64,000 bases of DNA from Sinorhizobium sp. RAC02 (GCF_001713395.1 NZ_CP016450.1:2232001-2296000), one strand, 5' to 3'; shown: positions 17,456 to 27,345, counted from the first letter of the stretch. Notes: generated from the sequence alone by a model not told the origin. Made by a program: numbers and translations.

Positions 17456-19195
17456 TTACGCGACTATTTTCTCCGGCTTGGCGGCGGCATAGCGCCGATA
17501 GATGGCCTCGATCATGTCGGGGCTCACCGGCTTGGTGATGTAGTCGTCCATGCCCGCATCCATGCAGTTCTGCATGTCGACATTGAGCGCCTGGGCGGTG
17601 ACGGCGACGATCGGCGTGCGGGTGCCGGTCTGCTTCTCCGCCTCGCGTATTTCCATCGCGGCATCGATGCCGTTCATGACGGGCATGGAAATATCCATCA
17701 GCACGAGGCGCGGCTGGTGCTTGCGCCACAGCATGACCGCCTCCTCGCCATTCTCGGCGATACGGTGCGAAATGCCCATGCCTTCGAGAATCTGCGAGAA
17801 GACGAACTGGTTGATCTGGTTGTCCTCGGCGACCAGGACCTCGATGTCGCCGACGGCGGCCGGCAGCATGGTCGAGATGTCGGTTGCGATATACCAGTCG
17901 TCGGAAAACGAGACGGGCGTGAGGATGTCGCCGAGCGGCGAACCGTCTTCGGACAACAGCTCGTGCTCCTCGACGAGGGCGCGCATGAAATCCGGGCCGA
18001 TGCCACCCGGGCTGATCAGCCGCGTGGCGATGCCGCGGCTGTTCCCCTGGACGATTTCGTGGCCTGCCATGTTGTCGTCGATGACGACGAGATCGATAAC
18101 GAGTCCCTGCCGGGCGGCAAGAGCAAGGAAGGCGTCGTATTCCCGCACGCTGCTGACGGCGCAGCAATCGCCGCCGCGTGCCTTGAACTCCGCAACGAGG
18201 ATGTCCTCGATATGCGGGTTGGGGGTGACGACGAGGATGCGCTTGCCGGCGACGACCCGCAGTTCCTCGGGATTGAGCTGGTCGAGCAACAGGCGGCGCT
18301 CCGCATCACGCACGGGATCGAAGCAGTTCTGCGCCTCCACGAAGCCGCCCGGGACGCGCAGCACGGCATCGTCGGTATCCGCCACGGCCCGCTCGCCCGT
18401 CACGAAGGCCGTCACGTCCTCCATCAGCGTCACCAGGGCGTAATGTCCCGGCGCGCCGATGCGATACTTGCGGGTAATAGCGTAGAGGTCGGACCCGTCA
18501 GCGCGGATGACATGTTCGGCAAGCGTGTAGGGCTCGCCCGTCTCCAGCACGGTGCGGTCGCTGCTCTCGATACGCTCGGCGCTCTCGGCGTCGGCAAGCG
18601 TCCAGATCGAACGGCCGATGATGCTGTCGGCGCTGGTGTCGTAGATGGTGCAGAAGGCCTTGTTGGCCGCGATATAGGTGAGGTTGCGGTCCTTGATGAC
18701 CACCGGCGACGGCAGGCTCTCGAGGATGGCCTCGGTCAGCGCGATGCGCTCGAGATCGACGCGCCACTGCTCTTCCTGCTTCTTCTGCTCGGAAACGTCG
18801 ACCAGCGTCGTGACATTGTAGCCGCTCGGCAGGCGGCGCTTACGGAAATGGATCCAGCGGTCGCGGCCAAGCCGTTCGACGGCGTCATGCTGCTCGCGCC
18901 AGTGGGCGGAGATGCGGGTGGAGATCCATTCCTCGCGGTTGACGGCCTTGTGGCGCTGCTCCGGCGGAATGCCATAGCGCACGCCGCTGTCGAAGATCGC
19001 GCCGAGCACGTCGCGCAGCCGGGTGCCGGGCTTCAGCGTGTCGGGCGGAATCGGAAAATAGCGCAGGACCTGGCGACTGGCGAAGACGAGGCAATCGTTC
19101 TTGTCGTAGACGATTACGGCGGCGGCGAGGATATCGCACGCGGCCTCAAACATTCCCAGCCGGATGTTCGCGTCAGGCGACGCTACATCATTCAT
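17456..19195 (-). CDS. PAS-PAS-receiver protein lacking a histidine kinase
   Basis: Soluble 579-residue signalling protein. Two PAS-like domains (about 15-130 and 155-275; VVIKDRNLTYIAANKAFC) are followed by a degenerate receiver-like region (about 320-440, from KRILVVTPNP) that lacks the acidic pocket. A canonical C-terminal receiver follows (about 455-575: VLVAEDNQINQ, LVLMDISMPVMNG, VAVTAQ, ITKPV) with phosphoacceptor Asp and Lys in place. I find no HisKA or HATPase_c domain, so it cannot autophosphorylate and would need another kinase. The start at 19195 has GAGGAC upstream; the frame extends to 19354 with non-conserved sequence. It precedes the GGDEF-EAL gene by 140 bp on the same strand and may signal to it. 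Confidence 0.85.
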   Translation of the reverse strand: MNDVASPDANIRLGMFEAACDILAAAVIVYDKNDCLVFASRQVLRYFPIPPDTLKPGTRLRDVLGAIFDSGVRYGIPPEQRHKAVNREEWISTRISAHWREQHDAVERLGRDRWIHFRKRRLPSGYNVTTLVDVSEQKKQEEQWRVDLERIALTEAILESLPSPVVIKDRNLTYIAANKAFCTIYDTSADSIIGRSIWTLADAESAERIESSDRTVLETGEPYTLAEHVIRADGSDLYAITRKYRIGAPGHYALVTLMEDVTAFVTGERAVADTDDAVLRVPGGFVEAQNCFDPVRDAERRLLLDQLNPEELRVVAGKRILVVTPNPHIEDILVAEFKARGGDCCAVSSVREYDAFLALAARQGLVIDLVVIDDNMAGHEIVQGNSRGIATRLISPGGIGPDFMRALVEEHELLSEDGSPLGDILTPVSFSDDWYIATDISTMLPAAVGDIEVLVAEDNQINQFVFSQILEGMGISHRIAENGEEAVMLWRKHQPRLVLMDISMPVMNGIDAAMEIREAEKQTGTRTPIVAVTAQALNVDMQNCMDAGMDDYITKPVSPDMIEAIYRRYAAAKPEKIVA

Positions 19196-19458
19196 TGTGG
19201 CAGTCCTCGCCTGTCTGGCATTCCCGGAAACATGCTGATCGATGCTTGTCGCACCTTCGGACTTGGGAATGACAGCGGCCAGCGACGCTGAAATAATCCA
19301 CCGGAGAACCGGCCGGCTTGTGTTCATACAAGCGCTCCGGCACGTTGGCAGCATTTTATTAAAGCCTGATTAAACGATTTCAGGCCGTTGGTGTGCACGA
19401 CGCGGGATAAGGCAACTTGCCACTGGCATGACCCCGCCGAATCCGCGAAAATAGCACC

Positions 19459-21258
19459 ATGACCATCAGGCAGCTTTCCGAAACCCTCATCAACCAGATT
19501 GCCGCCGGCGAAGTGATCGAACGGCCGGCGAGTGCCGCCAAGGAGCTGATCGAGAACGCGCTGGATGCCGGCGCGACGCGCATCGAGATCGCGACGGCCG
19601 GCGGTGGCAAGACGCTGCTGCGTATCACCGACAATGGCAGCGGCATGGCACCCGCAGACCTGGAACTGGCGATCCGCCGGCACTGCACCTCCAAGCTCGA
19701 CAAGGATCTCGCCGACATCCGCACGCTCGGTTTCCGTGGCGAGGCCCTGCCCTCGATCGGTTCCGTCGCAAAACTTTCGCTGCTCAGCCGCACGGCCGAC
19801 GCCGGCGAAGGGGCCGAGATCAGCGTGACGGGCGGCAAAGTGGTGCCGGTTCGCCCCGCCGCCGCCAACCGCGGCACCGTCGTCGAAGTGCGCGACCTAT
19901 TCTTCGCGACGCCCGCACGGCTCAAGTTCCTGAAGAGCGAGAAGGCCGAGGCGTCGGCGATTTCCGACGTGGTGCGCCGCATGGCGATCGCCTTCCCGCA
20001 TGTGCGTTTCGTGCTGTCGGGTTCCGACCGCACGACGCTGGAGTTTCCGGCGACCGGCACGGACCGGCTCGCCCGCATCGCCCAGGTGCTCGGCCGGGAT
20101 TTCCGCGACAATGCCATCGAGATCGATGCCAGCCGCGAAGGCGTTCGGCTCACCGGCTTTGCCGGCGTACCGACCTTCAACCGCGGCAACAGCCTCAACC
20201 AGTTCGCTTTCGTCAACGGTCGGCCGGTGCAGGACAAGCTGGTCTGGTCGGCGCTGCGGGCGGCCTACGCCGAGACCATCCCGCACGGGCGTTATCCTGT
20301 CGCGGTGCTGGCGATCGACATCGATCCGGCGCTGGTCGACGTCAACGTGCATCCGGCGAAATCCGACGTGCGCTTCCGCGATCCGGGCCTGGTGCGCGGC
20401 CTGATCATCGGCGCGATCCGCGAGGCGCTTGCCCGCGAAGGCGACCGGGCAGCAACGACCGGTGCAAGCGGCCTGATGCGCGCTTTCCGGCCCGAAACAT
20501 CGCAGCCTTCGACGCCTTGGACGCCGTCTGCCTCGCCCTATCGCCCTTTCGAGACCGCAGGCTCGCCAAGTCCGCTTCGCGAGCGGCAGGCGGGTTTTGC
20601 GGAATTCACAACGCCGTCGGCACGCAGCGAGCCAATGTTCACGCCGTCCGCCATGCGCGAAGAGGAGCCACCGCAACGCCATCCGCTCGGCGCCGCCCGC
20701 GCGCAGCTCCACGAAAACTACATCGTCGCGCAGACCGAAGACGGGCTGGTGATCGTCGACCAGCACGCGGCGCATGAACGCCTGGTTTTCGAAGCGATGC
20801 GCAATGCCCTGCATTCCCGTTCCGTGCCGGCGCAGGTGCTGCTCATTCCCGAGATCGTCGACCTGCCGGAGGACGATTGCGACCGGCTCGTCTCGCATGC
20901 CGAGGAATTCGCAAAACTCGGTCTCGGCATCGAGCGCTTCGGCCCCGGCGCGGTCGCGGTGCGCGAGACCCCCGCCATGCTCGGCGAGATGGACGCGAGC
21001 GGCCTCATCCGCCAGCTTGCCGATGAACTGGCGGAATGGGACACGGCGAGCGGCCTCAAGGCCAAGCTCGAATACCTCGCCGCCACCATGGCCTGCCACG
21101 GCTCTGTGCGCTCCGGCCGGCGCATGCGGCCGGAAGAGATGAACGCATTGCTGCGCCAGATGGAGGCGACCCCAGGGTCCGGCCAGTGCAACCATGGACG
21201 GCCGACCTATATCGAACTGAAGCTTTCGGACATCGAACGGCTGTTCGGACGCAGCTGA
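19459..21258 (+). CDS. mutL: DNA mismatch repair protein MutL
   Basis: MutL of 599 residues, coordinating mismatch repair after MutS recognition. The GHKL ATPase N-terminus is typical ([20 protein letters not shown], then NALDAGA, DNGSGM and [12 protein letters not shown]), followed by the S5-like domain to about residue 330 and a Pro/Ser-rich linker. The C-terminal dimerisation domain carries the endonuclease signature [12 protein letters not shown], plus MACHGSVR and CNHGRP. This fits a nicking MutL in an organism without MutH. It is divergent from the PAS-receiver gene and followed by the small DUF2093 gene. Confidence 0.97.
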   Translation: MTIRQLSETLINQIAAGEVIERPASAAKELIENALDAGATRIEIATAGGGKTLLRITDNGSGMAPADLELAIRRHCTSKLDKDLADIRTLGFRGEALPSIGSVAKLSLLSRTADAGEGAEISVTGGKVVPVRPAAANRGTVVEVRDLFFATPARLKFLKSEKAEASAISDVVRRMAIAFPHVRFVLSGSDRTTLEFPATGTDRLARIAQVLGRDFRDNAIEIDASREGVRLTGFAGVPTFNRGNSLNQFAFVNGRPVQDKLVWSALRAAYAETIPHGRYPVAVLAIDIDPALVDVNVHPAKSDVRFRDPGLVRGLIIGAIREALAREGDRAATTGASGLMRAFRPETSQPSTPWTPSASPYRPFETAGSPSPLRERQAGFAEFTTPSARSEPMFTPSAMREEEPPQRHPLGAARAQLHENYIVAQTEDGLVIVDQHAAHERLVFEAMRNALHSRSVPAQVLLIPEIVDLPEDDCDRLVSHAEEFAKLGLGIERFGPGAVAVRETPAMLGEMDASGLIRQLADELAEWDTASGLKAKLEYLAATMACHGSVRSGRRMRPEEMNALLRQMEATPGSGQCNHGRPTYIELKLSDIERLFGRS

Positions 21259-21340
21259 CAACAGCGAAAACGCTGGAAATTTCACCCTTGCCGCGATATG
21301 GCAGCATGACGACCAGATGACACGGATATTGAGATCGATG

Positions 21341-21571
21341 ATGAACCGTCTTGAAGGACGCGGCAGCCGCGAAGCGAAGATCCGCTATCTTGACGGTGAT
21401 TTCCAGATCCTGATGCCCGGTTCGCACGTCACCTGCGCGATGACCGGCGAAATGATCCCGGTCGACGAGCTGCGCTACTGGAGCGTCGCCCGCCAGGAAC
21501 CCTACGCCACCTGCGCCGCCTCGCTGGACGCCGAAAAACGCGCCGGCGCGCTGCCCAACCAGAAGCGCTAG
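21341..21571 (+). CDS. DUF2093 family small protein
   Basis: A 76-residue protein of the alphaproteobacterial DUF2093 family, recognised from [19 protein letters not shown] and [15 protein letters not shown]. Function is unknown. It has no signal peptide and two cysteines. I place the start at 21341 (MMNRLEGRG), matching the family N-terminus; an ATG at 21317 would add eight residues. It follows mutL after 82 bp, and its TAG stop overlaps the stop of the convergent lpxK within a shared CTAG. Confidence 0.85.
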   Translation: MNRLEGRGSREAKIRYLDGDFQILMPGSHVTCAMTGEMIPVDELRYWSVARQEPYATCAASLDAEKRAGALPNQKR

Positions 21572-22614
21572 GCCTTACCTGCACCCGACGCCTTCAGTTT
21601 CCGCCGCCTCGCATTCGCGATCGCCGCGTCGATGATCGCGTCCGGTCCCTTCGGGTCGTCGAAGCGGATTTCCACCTCGACTACCCGGCTCTTCTCCTTA
21701 AGCTTTTCCGACCGGCCGTGCCCGCCGGCAAGGCGCACACTGTCCTTGGATGTGGTGAGAAGCTGGTAGCTGAGCCCTTCGGCATGGTCGAGGATTTCCG
21801 CCACCTCGTCGTCGCTCAAATAATGATGGTCGGGGAAGCTGCGGGTCACGTAGAGATGCGCGCCGGTCTCGTTGACGGTGCGGAAGAACTTTTCATTATC
21901 GGCGATGCCCGACCAGGCCATGACGACCTGCCCCTCCAGATCCTCGGCACCGACGGTGACGAGGGTGGCGGAATGGACCGCCTTGCCGGCACGCGCCGCC
22001 TGGCGGATCAATCGGTCGGCCGCGTTGCCATCGCCGATCGCCAGAAGCGCGCTCGCCTGGCGCATCTGTTCGGCCAGCGGCGCACGCACCGGGCCGCTCG
22101 GCACGAGGTGGCCGTTGCCGATGCCGCGGCGCGTGTCGATGACCAGCAGCGCATAATCGAAGGTCAGTTGCGCGCTCTGGAAGCCGTCATCCATGATGAT
22201 GAGGTCGGCGCCTTCCTCCACCAGCTTTTTCGCGCCCTTGATCCGCTTGCGGGCGATGACCGTCAAAGCTTCCCGGGCGAGCAGCAGCGGTTCGTCCCCG
22301 ACGGCGCGGGCATAGTGGTGATGGGGATCGACGACGGTGGTCACGTCGAGCGAACCTCCATAACCGCGGGAGAGGAAGCCCGGCTTGAGGCCCCGCGCCT
22401 TGGCGGCGCGGGCGATGGCGATCGCCGTCGGCGTCTTGCCGGCACCACCGACGGTGAAGTTACCGACGCAGATGACCGGGACCGGCACTTCCCCGCGCCG
22501 CTTCTTGCGCATGCGCTGGCCGGCGACCAGGCCATAGAGGCGCGAGACAGGCCAGAGCGCATAGGCCCGCCAGTCCGGCTTCGTCCACCAGAAAGGCGGT
22601 GCTTCACTTACCAT
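21568..22614 (-). CDS. lpxK: Tetraacyldisaccharide 4'-kinase
   Basis: Phosphorylates the 4' position of the lipid A disaccharide precursor at the inner membrane, making lipid IVA. Length 348 residues. The membrane-proximal N-terminus is followed by the Walker [13 protein letters not shown] (about residue 55), FLSRGYGG and the DDGFQ motif ([10 protein letters not shown]). It is the last gene of the block waaA - HAD phosphatase - lpxK, which supplies the Kdo-lipid A pathway. GGGGG precedes the ATG. Its stop overlaps that of DUF2093 on the other strand. Confidence 0.96.
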   Translation of the reverse strand: MVSEAPPFWWTKPDWRAYALWPVSRLYGLVAGQRMRKKRRGEVPVPVICVGNFTVGGAGKTPTAIAIARAAKARGLKPGFLSRGYGGSLDVTTVVDPHHHYARAVGDEPLLLAREALTVIARKRIKGAKKLVEEGADLIIMDDGFQSAQLTFDYALLVIDTRRGIGNGHLVPSGPVRAPLAEQMRQASALLAIGDGNAADRLIRQAARAGKAVHSATLVTVGAEDLEGQVVMAWSGIADNEKFFRTVNETGAHLYVTRSFPDHHYLSDDEVAEILDHAEGLSYQLLTTSKDSVRLAGGHGRSEKLKEKSRVVEVEIRFDDPKGPDAIIDAAIANARRRKLKASGAGKA

Positions 22615-22721
22615 TCGGCCCCCAGCGAGCGCTTCTGCCCGGTCGTTGCGTCAAGAAACGCGAGAAGGCGCGGAAAATCAACCATGAGAGACGGTTTGCC
22701 TGGCAAGACGGTTGCGGCGTC

Positions 22722-23456
22722 TCACGCTGCCGGACGTGCGGCCGCGGCTTCGGGGAAGAGCGGCACGAGTTCGGTGATGTCGTTGAGGCAGTAGTCGGAG
22801 GCGTCGGCCAGCGATTCCCGCGAGCCCGTGCCGGTGAGCACGGCGACGGTGAGGCCGGCACCGGCGTTGCGGCCCATATGCATGTCGTGATTGTTGTCGC
22901 CGACGACGGCGACCTGGTGCGGCTCGAGGCCGGTCGCGGCGCAGAAGCCGAGCACCATGCCGGCTTCCGGCTTGATGCCGAAGCCACTGTCATAACCGGC
23001 AACGTAGTGGAGATAGTTTTCAAAGCCGAAGCGCTTTGCCGTCGCGCGGATCGACGCTTCGTTGTCGCTGGAGGCAACGCCCAGCCAGTAGCCACGGGCG
23101 TGCATGGTGGCAAAGAAGTCCGCAAGATCGGTGACGGCGACAGCAAGCTGCGCGGAATTGGCGAAGAGGCCGTCGAAATGGATGGTCAGCGCCTCCACGG
23201 TGAAGGGTGCGCCGGCTGCGACGAAGCCCTCGGCGATTTCCACCGTGTTGCCAGCGGCCAGCAGGCTATCGGGCATGACATGGCCGGTGTCCGGGTCCAT
23301 GCCGCCGGCCACGAGCAGCTTGCGCGCCAGATCCTCGTCACCGAGAGCGGCAACGCGGGCGAGCTCGTAGTTCACTGGTACCCAGCTCCGGGCATAGTCG
23401 AGCAGCGTTCCGTCCTTGTCGAAGAGGATGCCGGAAATCGTCGCTGCCTTGGTCAT
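22722..23456 (-). CDS. HAD-superfamily phosphatase (HAD-IA type)
   Basis: Haloacid-dehalogenase-type hydrolase of 244 residues. Motif I is FDKDGTLLD, motif II is probably GVASSDN, the motif III lysine lies in GIKPEAG and motif IV is VVGDNNHDMHMG. A helical cap lies between motifs I and II, as in phosphoglycolate phosphatases. The frame extends far upstream across waaA, but the ATG at 23456 with AAAGGACGGG is the convincing start, 11 bp after the waaA stop. It sits between the Kdo transferase and lpxK, so a role in sugar-phosphate turnover for LPS is possible, but the substrate is unknown. Confidence 0.87.
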   Translation of the reverse strand: MTKAATISGILFDKDGTLLDYARSWVPVNYELARVAALGDEDLARKLLVAGGMDPDTGHVMPDSLLAAGNTVEIAEGFVAAGAPFTVEALTIHFDGLFANSAQLAVAVTDLADFFATMHARGYWLGVASSDNEASIRATAKRFGFENYLHYVAGYDSGFGIKPEAGMVLGFCAATGLEPHQVAVVGDNNHDMHMGRNAGAGLTVAVLTGTGSRESLADASDYCLNDITELVPLFPEAAAARPAA

Positions 23457-23467
23457 GTCCCGTCCTT

Positions 23468-24784
23468 TCAGGAGGTCTGGCGCGGGTGGAGCCGCGCCTT
23501 CACGGTGAGCGGATTGATATAGGGTTCCAGCCCCTTTACCGTGGCGCGCAAGGCACCGCGCATTTCCTGCACGGTCTCCTGCCCGGCCTCGATCATCTGC
23601 TTGCGCATCTCGTCGTTGCTCAAGAGGTAATGCACGCCCTTGGCCAGCATCTCGACGTCGCGCACCATCTTGGCGCTGCCATTGCGGGCGAGTTGCTGGT
23701 AGGCCTCGCGGAAATTCTGCACGTTGCCGCCGGACAGGATCGCGCAGCCGAGCATGGCCGGCTCCAGCGGGTTCTGTCCGCCTTCCGCAAACAGCGAACG
23801 GCCAACGAAGGCGATTTCCGTCATGCGCAGGTAGAGCCCCATTTCGCCGATCGTATCGCCGAGGAAGATATCGGTCTCCGGCGTCAGCGGGTCGTTCAAT
23901 GTGCGACGGGCGACATTCAGGCCGCGCGCCGTCAGCATGTCGGCGATAGCATCGCTGCGCTCGGGGTGGCGCGGCACGATGATGGTGAGGAGGCCCGGCG
24001 TGCGCTCCTTCAACACACGGTGCACATTGCCGGCGGCCGCTTCCTCGCCCTCGAAGGTCGAGATCGCCGCCCAGGTGCGACGGCCCTTGATCTGGTCGAG
24101 ATAGGCCTTCAGCACGGCGGCATCGGCCGGCGGCCCATCCGTATCGACCTTGAGGTTGCCGGAGACCATGACCGGCAGGGCACCCAGCGTGCGGAAGCGC
24201 TCCGCATCCAGCTCCGACTGCGCGATGACCAGGGCGAAATTCTCGAAGATCGCATCGGCGATCGACATGCGCCGCTTCCAGCGCGGGAATGAGCGGTCCG
24301 AAATACGACCGTTCACCAGAACCTGCGGGATATGGCGTTTGCTGAGCTCCAGGATGGTCATCGGCCAGATCTCCGACTCCGCCATGATAGCGAGATCGGG
24401 GTGCCAGTATTCCAGGAAACGGCTGATCGCCGGCTTCAGGTCGAGCGGCACATATTGGTGGATGACGTCTGTGCCGAGCCTGTCGCGCACGACCTTGGCG
24501 GAGGTGATGGTGCCTGTCGTGAGCAGGACGGCGATGCCGCGGCGGCGCACTTCCTTGATCAGCGGCAGCACCGCATTGGTCTCGCCGACGCTTGCGGCAT
24601 GAAACCACACGAGCGGCCCCGTCGGGCGATCGACGCTGGCGAAACCGTAGCGCTCGCGGCGGCGGGAGCGTTCTTCCTTGCCCTTGGCCACCCGCAACGC
24701 CAGATACGGACCGACGATCGGGTAGAGCGCGACGCCACCCCAACGGTAGAGCGAAAGCGCGAAACGGGCGAGCCGCCTGCTCAT
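23468..24784 (-). CDS. waaA: Kdo transferase (lipid IVA 3-deoxy-D-manno-octulosonic acid transferase)
   Basis: GT30 glycosyltransferase of 438 residues that adds Kdo from CMP-Kdo to lipid IVA at the cytoplasmic face of the inner membrane. An N-terminal hydrophobic anchor (YRWGGVALYPIVGPYLALRV) precedes WFHAASVGE, with the conserved catalytic Glu, then the E-IWP segment ESEIWP and the C-terminal GRSLFAEGGQNPLEPA typical of WaaA. The start ATG at 24784 has only a weak ribosome site; the frame is open to 25003 but without family sequence. It is flanked by DUF4170 upstream and the HAD/lpxK genes downstream. Confidence 0.95.
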   Translation of the reverse strand: MSRRLARFALSLYRWGGVALYPIVGPYLALRVAKGKEERSRRRERYGFASVDRPTGPLVWFHAASVGETNAVLPLIKEVRRRGIAVLLTTGTITSAKVVRDRLGTDVIHQYVPLDLKPAISRFLEYWHPDLAIMAESEIWPMTILELSKRHIPQVLVNGRISDRSFPRWKRRMSIADAIFENFALVIAQSELDAERFRTLGALPVMVSGNLKVDTDGPPADAAVLKAYLDQIKGRRTWAAISTFEGEEAAAGNVHRVLKERTPGLLTIIVPRHPERSDAIADMLTARGLNVARRTLNDPLTPETDIFLGDTIGEMGLYLRMTEIAFVGRSLFAEGGQNPLEPAMLGCAILSGGNVQNFREAYQQLARNGSAKMVRDVEMLAKGVHYLLSNDEMRKQMIEAGQETVQEMRGALRATVKGLEPYINPLTVKARLHPRQTS

Positions 24785-24890
24785 CGGCAGGGCGCCCCGG
24801 TTACGGCTTTCGGGCTTGTGAGGGTCATGAAAGGTCCGATTTTGTCCGGCGCGGCGAAAGCCGCGCGGGAGCGGTGTCAGGAAACGCGTC

Positions 24891-25127
24891 TCAGCCGTTC
24901 TGCGGGTCCAGAAGCCGGTGCATGTGCACGATGAAATAGCGCATATGCGCGTTGTCCACGGTCTGCTGGGCCTTCGACTTCCAGGCGGTGAGCGCGCTCG
25001 CATAATCGGGGAAGATTCCGACGATATCGAGATTGTTGAGATCGCGGAACTGAAGGTCCGTCAGCGTGGTCAGTTCGCCGCCGAACACCAGATGGAGGAG
25101 CTGTTTCGATTCGGTGGTTTCGGTCAT
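24891..25127 (-). CDS. DUF4170 family protein
   Basis: Small 78-residue cytoplasmic protein recognised as DUF4170 from FGGELTTLTDLQFRDLNNLD, DIVGIFPDYASA and MRYFIVHMHRLLDP. Function is not known. The family typically sits, as here, between the CysQ-like phosphatase gene and waaA in Rhizobiales, suggesting a link to envelope lipid synthesis. The ATG at 25127 has AGAGAAG upstream; an extension to 25184 is Lys-rich and less likely. Confidence 0.85.
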   Translation of the reverse strand: MTETTESKQLLHLVFGGELTTLTDLQFRDLNNLDIVGIFPDYASALTAWKSKAQQTVDNAHMRYFIVHMHRLLDPQNG

Positions 25128-25187
25128 GACTTCTCTCTTTTTCTTGTCGGATTTTGGCACACGGTTTGCGGTATTCCGCACCAAAGG

Positions 25188-25994
25188 TCAATGGCCGGCA
25201 AAGGGACAGGAGGCATCCACAAGGCCGGAAAGCCGGGATAAACCGGCAGCAGCGAGCGTCTCGTGCGTGACGTTCGGGCGGTTGTAGGACAGTGGCTCGC
25301 CATCGAGCGTCACGAGCGATCCACCGGCCCGCGTCAGGATGAGATCGGCAGCCGCGAGATCCCAGTCATGGGCATTGCGCTTGACCAGCGTCGCGTCGAT
25401 GCGCCCGTCCGCCACCATGGCAAGCCGGTAGGCAAGCGAGGGTACATGCGAGATGCGGTGCACGCCGCCGACCACGCGCTTGTCGATGTCCCGCAGCATG
25501 TCTTCCGGCACGGCCATGCGCGTCGGGCGGCTGGCATCGGGCTCGGTCGCCTTGATCGGCTGGCCGTTTTTCAACGCCACGCCATCGGCGGCCGCGGTGA
25601 ACAGTTCATCGAGCGACGGCGCGAAGAGCACGCCGGCAACGGGCCTGCCCTTGTGCACAACGGCGGCGCTGACGCACCAGATGTCCTTGCCGGCGATGAA
25701 GGCGCGCGTGCCGTCGATCGGATCGATGACGAACACCGTCTCGCAATCGAGCCGTCCGGCATCGTCGTCGGTCTCTTCCGAGAGCCAGCCGTAGTTCGGC
25801 CGGGCGGAGAGCAGTTCCTTCTTGAGGATGTCGTTCGCGGCAAAGTCGGCGGCACTCACCGGCGAATGGCCGCCGTTCTTCCACCAGACCTCCGGCTCCT
25901 TGCGGAAGAATTCCAGCGCCCGCGCACCGGCAAGCCGCGCTGCGGCGGTGAGAAGCGCGAGGTCGGCATTCCAGTCGTTGGCGGGGCTTGTCAT
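25188..25994 (-). CDS. Inositol monophosphatase-family / CysQ-like 3'(2'),5'-bisphosphate nucleotidase
   Basis: Metal-dependent phosphatase of 268 residues. The first metal site is EETDDD, the core motif is VIDPIDGTRAFIAG (DPxDGT), and a WDLAAADLIL segment sits near the C-terminus (the usual W-D-xAA motif). CysQ-type enzymes recycle 3'-phosphoadenosine 5'-phosphate from sulfate assimilation, while other members act on inositol phosphates; the sequence alone does not settle this. GAGG precedes the ATG at 25994, and the gene begins 5 bp after the pmbA stop, so the two are in one transcript. Confidence 0.88.
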   Translation of the reverse strand: MTSPANDWNADLALLTAAARLAGARALEFFRKEPEVWWKNGGHSPVSAADFAANDILKKELLSARPNYGWLSEETDDDAGRLDCETVFVIDPIDGTRAFIAGKDIWCVSAAVVHKGRPVAGVLFAPSLDELFTAAADGVALKNGQPIKATEPDASRPTRMAVPEDMLRDIDKRVVGGVHRISHVPSLAYRLAMVADGRIDATLVKRNAHDWDLAAADLILTRAGGSLVTLDGEPLSYNRPNVTHETLAAAGLSRLSGLVDASCPFAGH

Positions 25995-25998
25995 GGCC

Positions 25999-27345
25999 TC
26001 ATGTCCCGGCAAGCGTCATGCCTTCGATGGCAAGCGTCGGCGCGGCAACGCCGAACGAGCGATCGATGTCATTCGCCGGCGTGATGCGCATGAACATGTC
26101 GACGAGGTTGGACGCGATGGTGACTTCCGAGACGGCAAACGTCAGCTCGCCGTTCTCGATCCAGTAGCCGGAGGCGCCGCGGCTGTATTCGCCCGTCACC
26201 ATGTTGACGCCCTGGCCGATCAGCTCGGTAATGTAAAAGCCGTTGCCGACGGAGCGGATCAGGTCTTCCGGCGAGATATCGCCCGGCTCCAGCGCGAGGT
26301 TGGTGGAGGCCGGGTTGACCGAAGTGCCGCCGCGCGCGCCGCGGCCGTTGGTCTTGAGGCCGAGTTCGTTGGCGGTGGATGTGGAGAGGAACCAGTGCTG
26401 CAACACGCCGTCCTCGATCATCGCCAGGCGCTCGCCGGAGATGCCCTCGCCGTCGAACGGGCGGGAGGACGAGCCGCGCACGATGAGCGGATCATCGGTA
26501 ACGGTGAGGCCGGCCTTCAGGACCTGCTTGCCCATGCGGTCGCGCAGAAAACTCGTCTTGCGGGCGACGGAGGCGCCGTTGATCGCACCGGCAATGTGGC
26601 CGGCGATGCCGCGCGCCACGCGGGGATCGAAGACGACGGTGACATTCTTCGCCGTCGGCACCTGGCGCGGGTTCAGCCGGCGCACGGCACGCGCCGCGGC
26701 CTCGCGGCCGATGTCTTCGGCATCGCGCAGATCGGCGAAGTAGAGGCTCGAATCGAAATCGTAGTCGCGCTCCATCTTGGTGCCTTCGCCGGCGATGACG
26801 CTGACGGAGCGGCCGAAGCGGCTGGCGCTGTAGGCGCCGGAAAAGCCATGCGAGGTGGCGAGCACGAGGCCGCCCATGCCGGCGGAGGCGCCGCCGCCGC
26901 CGGAGTTGGTGATGCCGGAGACGGCAAGGGCCGCAGCTTCGGCGGCAAGTGCTGCCTCGGTCAGCTGCTCGGCGGAGACTTCCGTCGGGTCGTAGAGTTC
27001 GAGATCCGGCCAGTCGCGTGCGAGGTCGGCCTCGTCGGCGAGCGTCGCGTAGGGATCTTCCGGCGAGGCCTTCGCCATGGCGACGGCGCGCTCGGCGAGC
27101 ACCTTCAGGTCGAAGCCGGGATTGGCCGAGACGCTGGCGACGCGCTTGCCGACGAAGACGCGCAGCGAGAAGTCATCGCCCTCCGAGGCCTCGGTGCCTT
27201 CGACCTTGCCGAGGCGCACGCTGACGGAACTGGAGCGGCCGCGAACGACGACAGCATCGGCCGCATCCGCTCCCGCCTGGATGGCGCGGTCGATAAGTTC
27301 GCCGGCGCGCGCGAGAAGGCTTGCGGAATCGATCGTCTCTGACAT
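25999..27345 (-). CDS. pmbA: TldD/PmbA-family metalloprotease homologue
   Basis: PmbA (TldE)-like protein of 448 residues. The TldD/PmbA family acts in pairs to process peptides, with TldD providing the HExxxH zinc site. I see no HExxxH here, which fits the PmbA/TldE partner. Characteristic parts are the N-terminal VSVRLGKVEGTEASEGDDFS, the central SASRFGRSVSVIAGEG and the C-terminal VNMVTGEYSRGASGYWIENG. It is first in the minus-strand block leading to waaA and lpxK. A TldD partner is not in the window. Confidence 0.92.
   Translation of the reverse strand: MSETIDSASLLARAGELIDRAIQAGADAADAVVVRGRSSSVSVRLGKVEGTEASEGDDFSLRVFVGKRVASVSANPGFDLKVLAERAVAMAKASPEDPYATLADEADLARDWPDLELYDPTEVSAEQLTEAALAAEAAALAVSGITNSGGGGASAGMGGLVLATSHGFSGAYSASRFGRSVSVIAGEGTKMERDYDFDSSLYFADLRDAEDIGREAAARAVRRLNPRQVPTAKNVTVVFDPRVARGIAGHIAGAINGASVARKTSFLRDRMGKQVLKAGLTVTDDPLIVRGSSSRPFDGEGISGERLAMIEDGVLQHWFLSTSTANELGLKTNGRGARGGTSVNPASTNLALEPGDISPEDLIRSVGNGFYITELIGQGVNMVTGEYSRGASGYWIENGELTFAVSEVTIASNLVDMFMRITPANDIDRSFGVAAPTLAIEGMTLAGT

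Noticed and set aside
17717..19291. 524-residue open frame on the plus strand
   Set aside because: Shadow of the PAS-receiver gene; its residues are acidic/basic filler without motifs.
22722..24743. 673-residue frame that would fuse a long upstream part to the HAD phosphatase
   Set aside because: The upstream 430 residues overlap waaA in another frame and look non-coding; the HAD gene has its own start and ribosome site at 23456.
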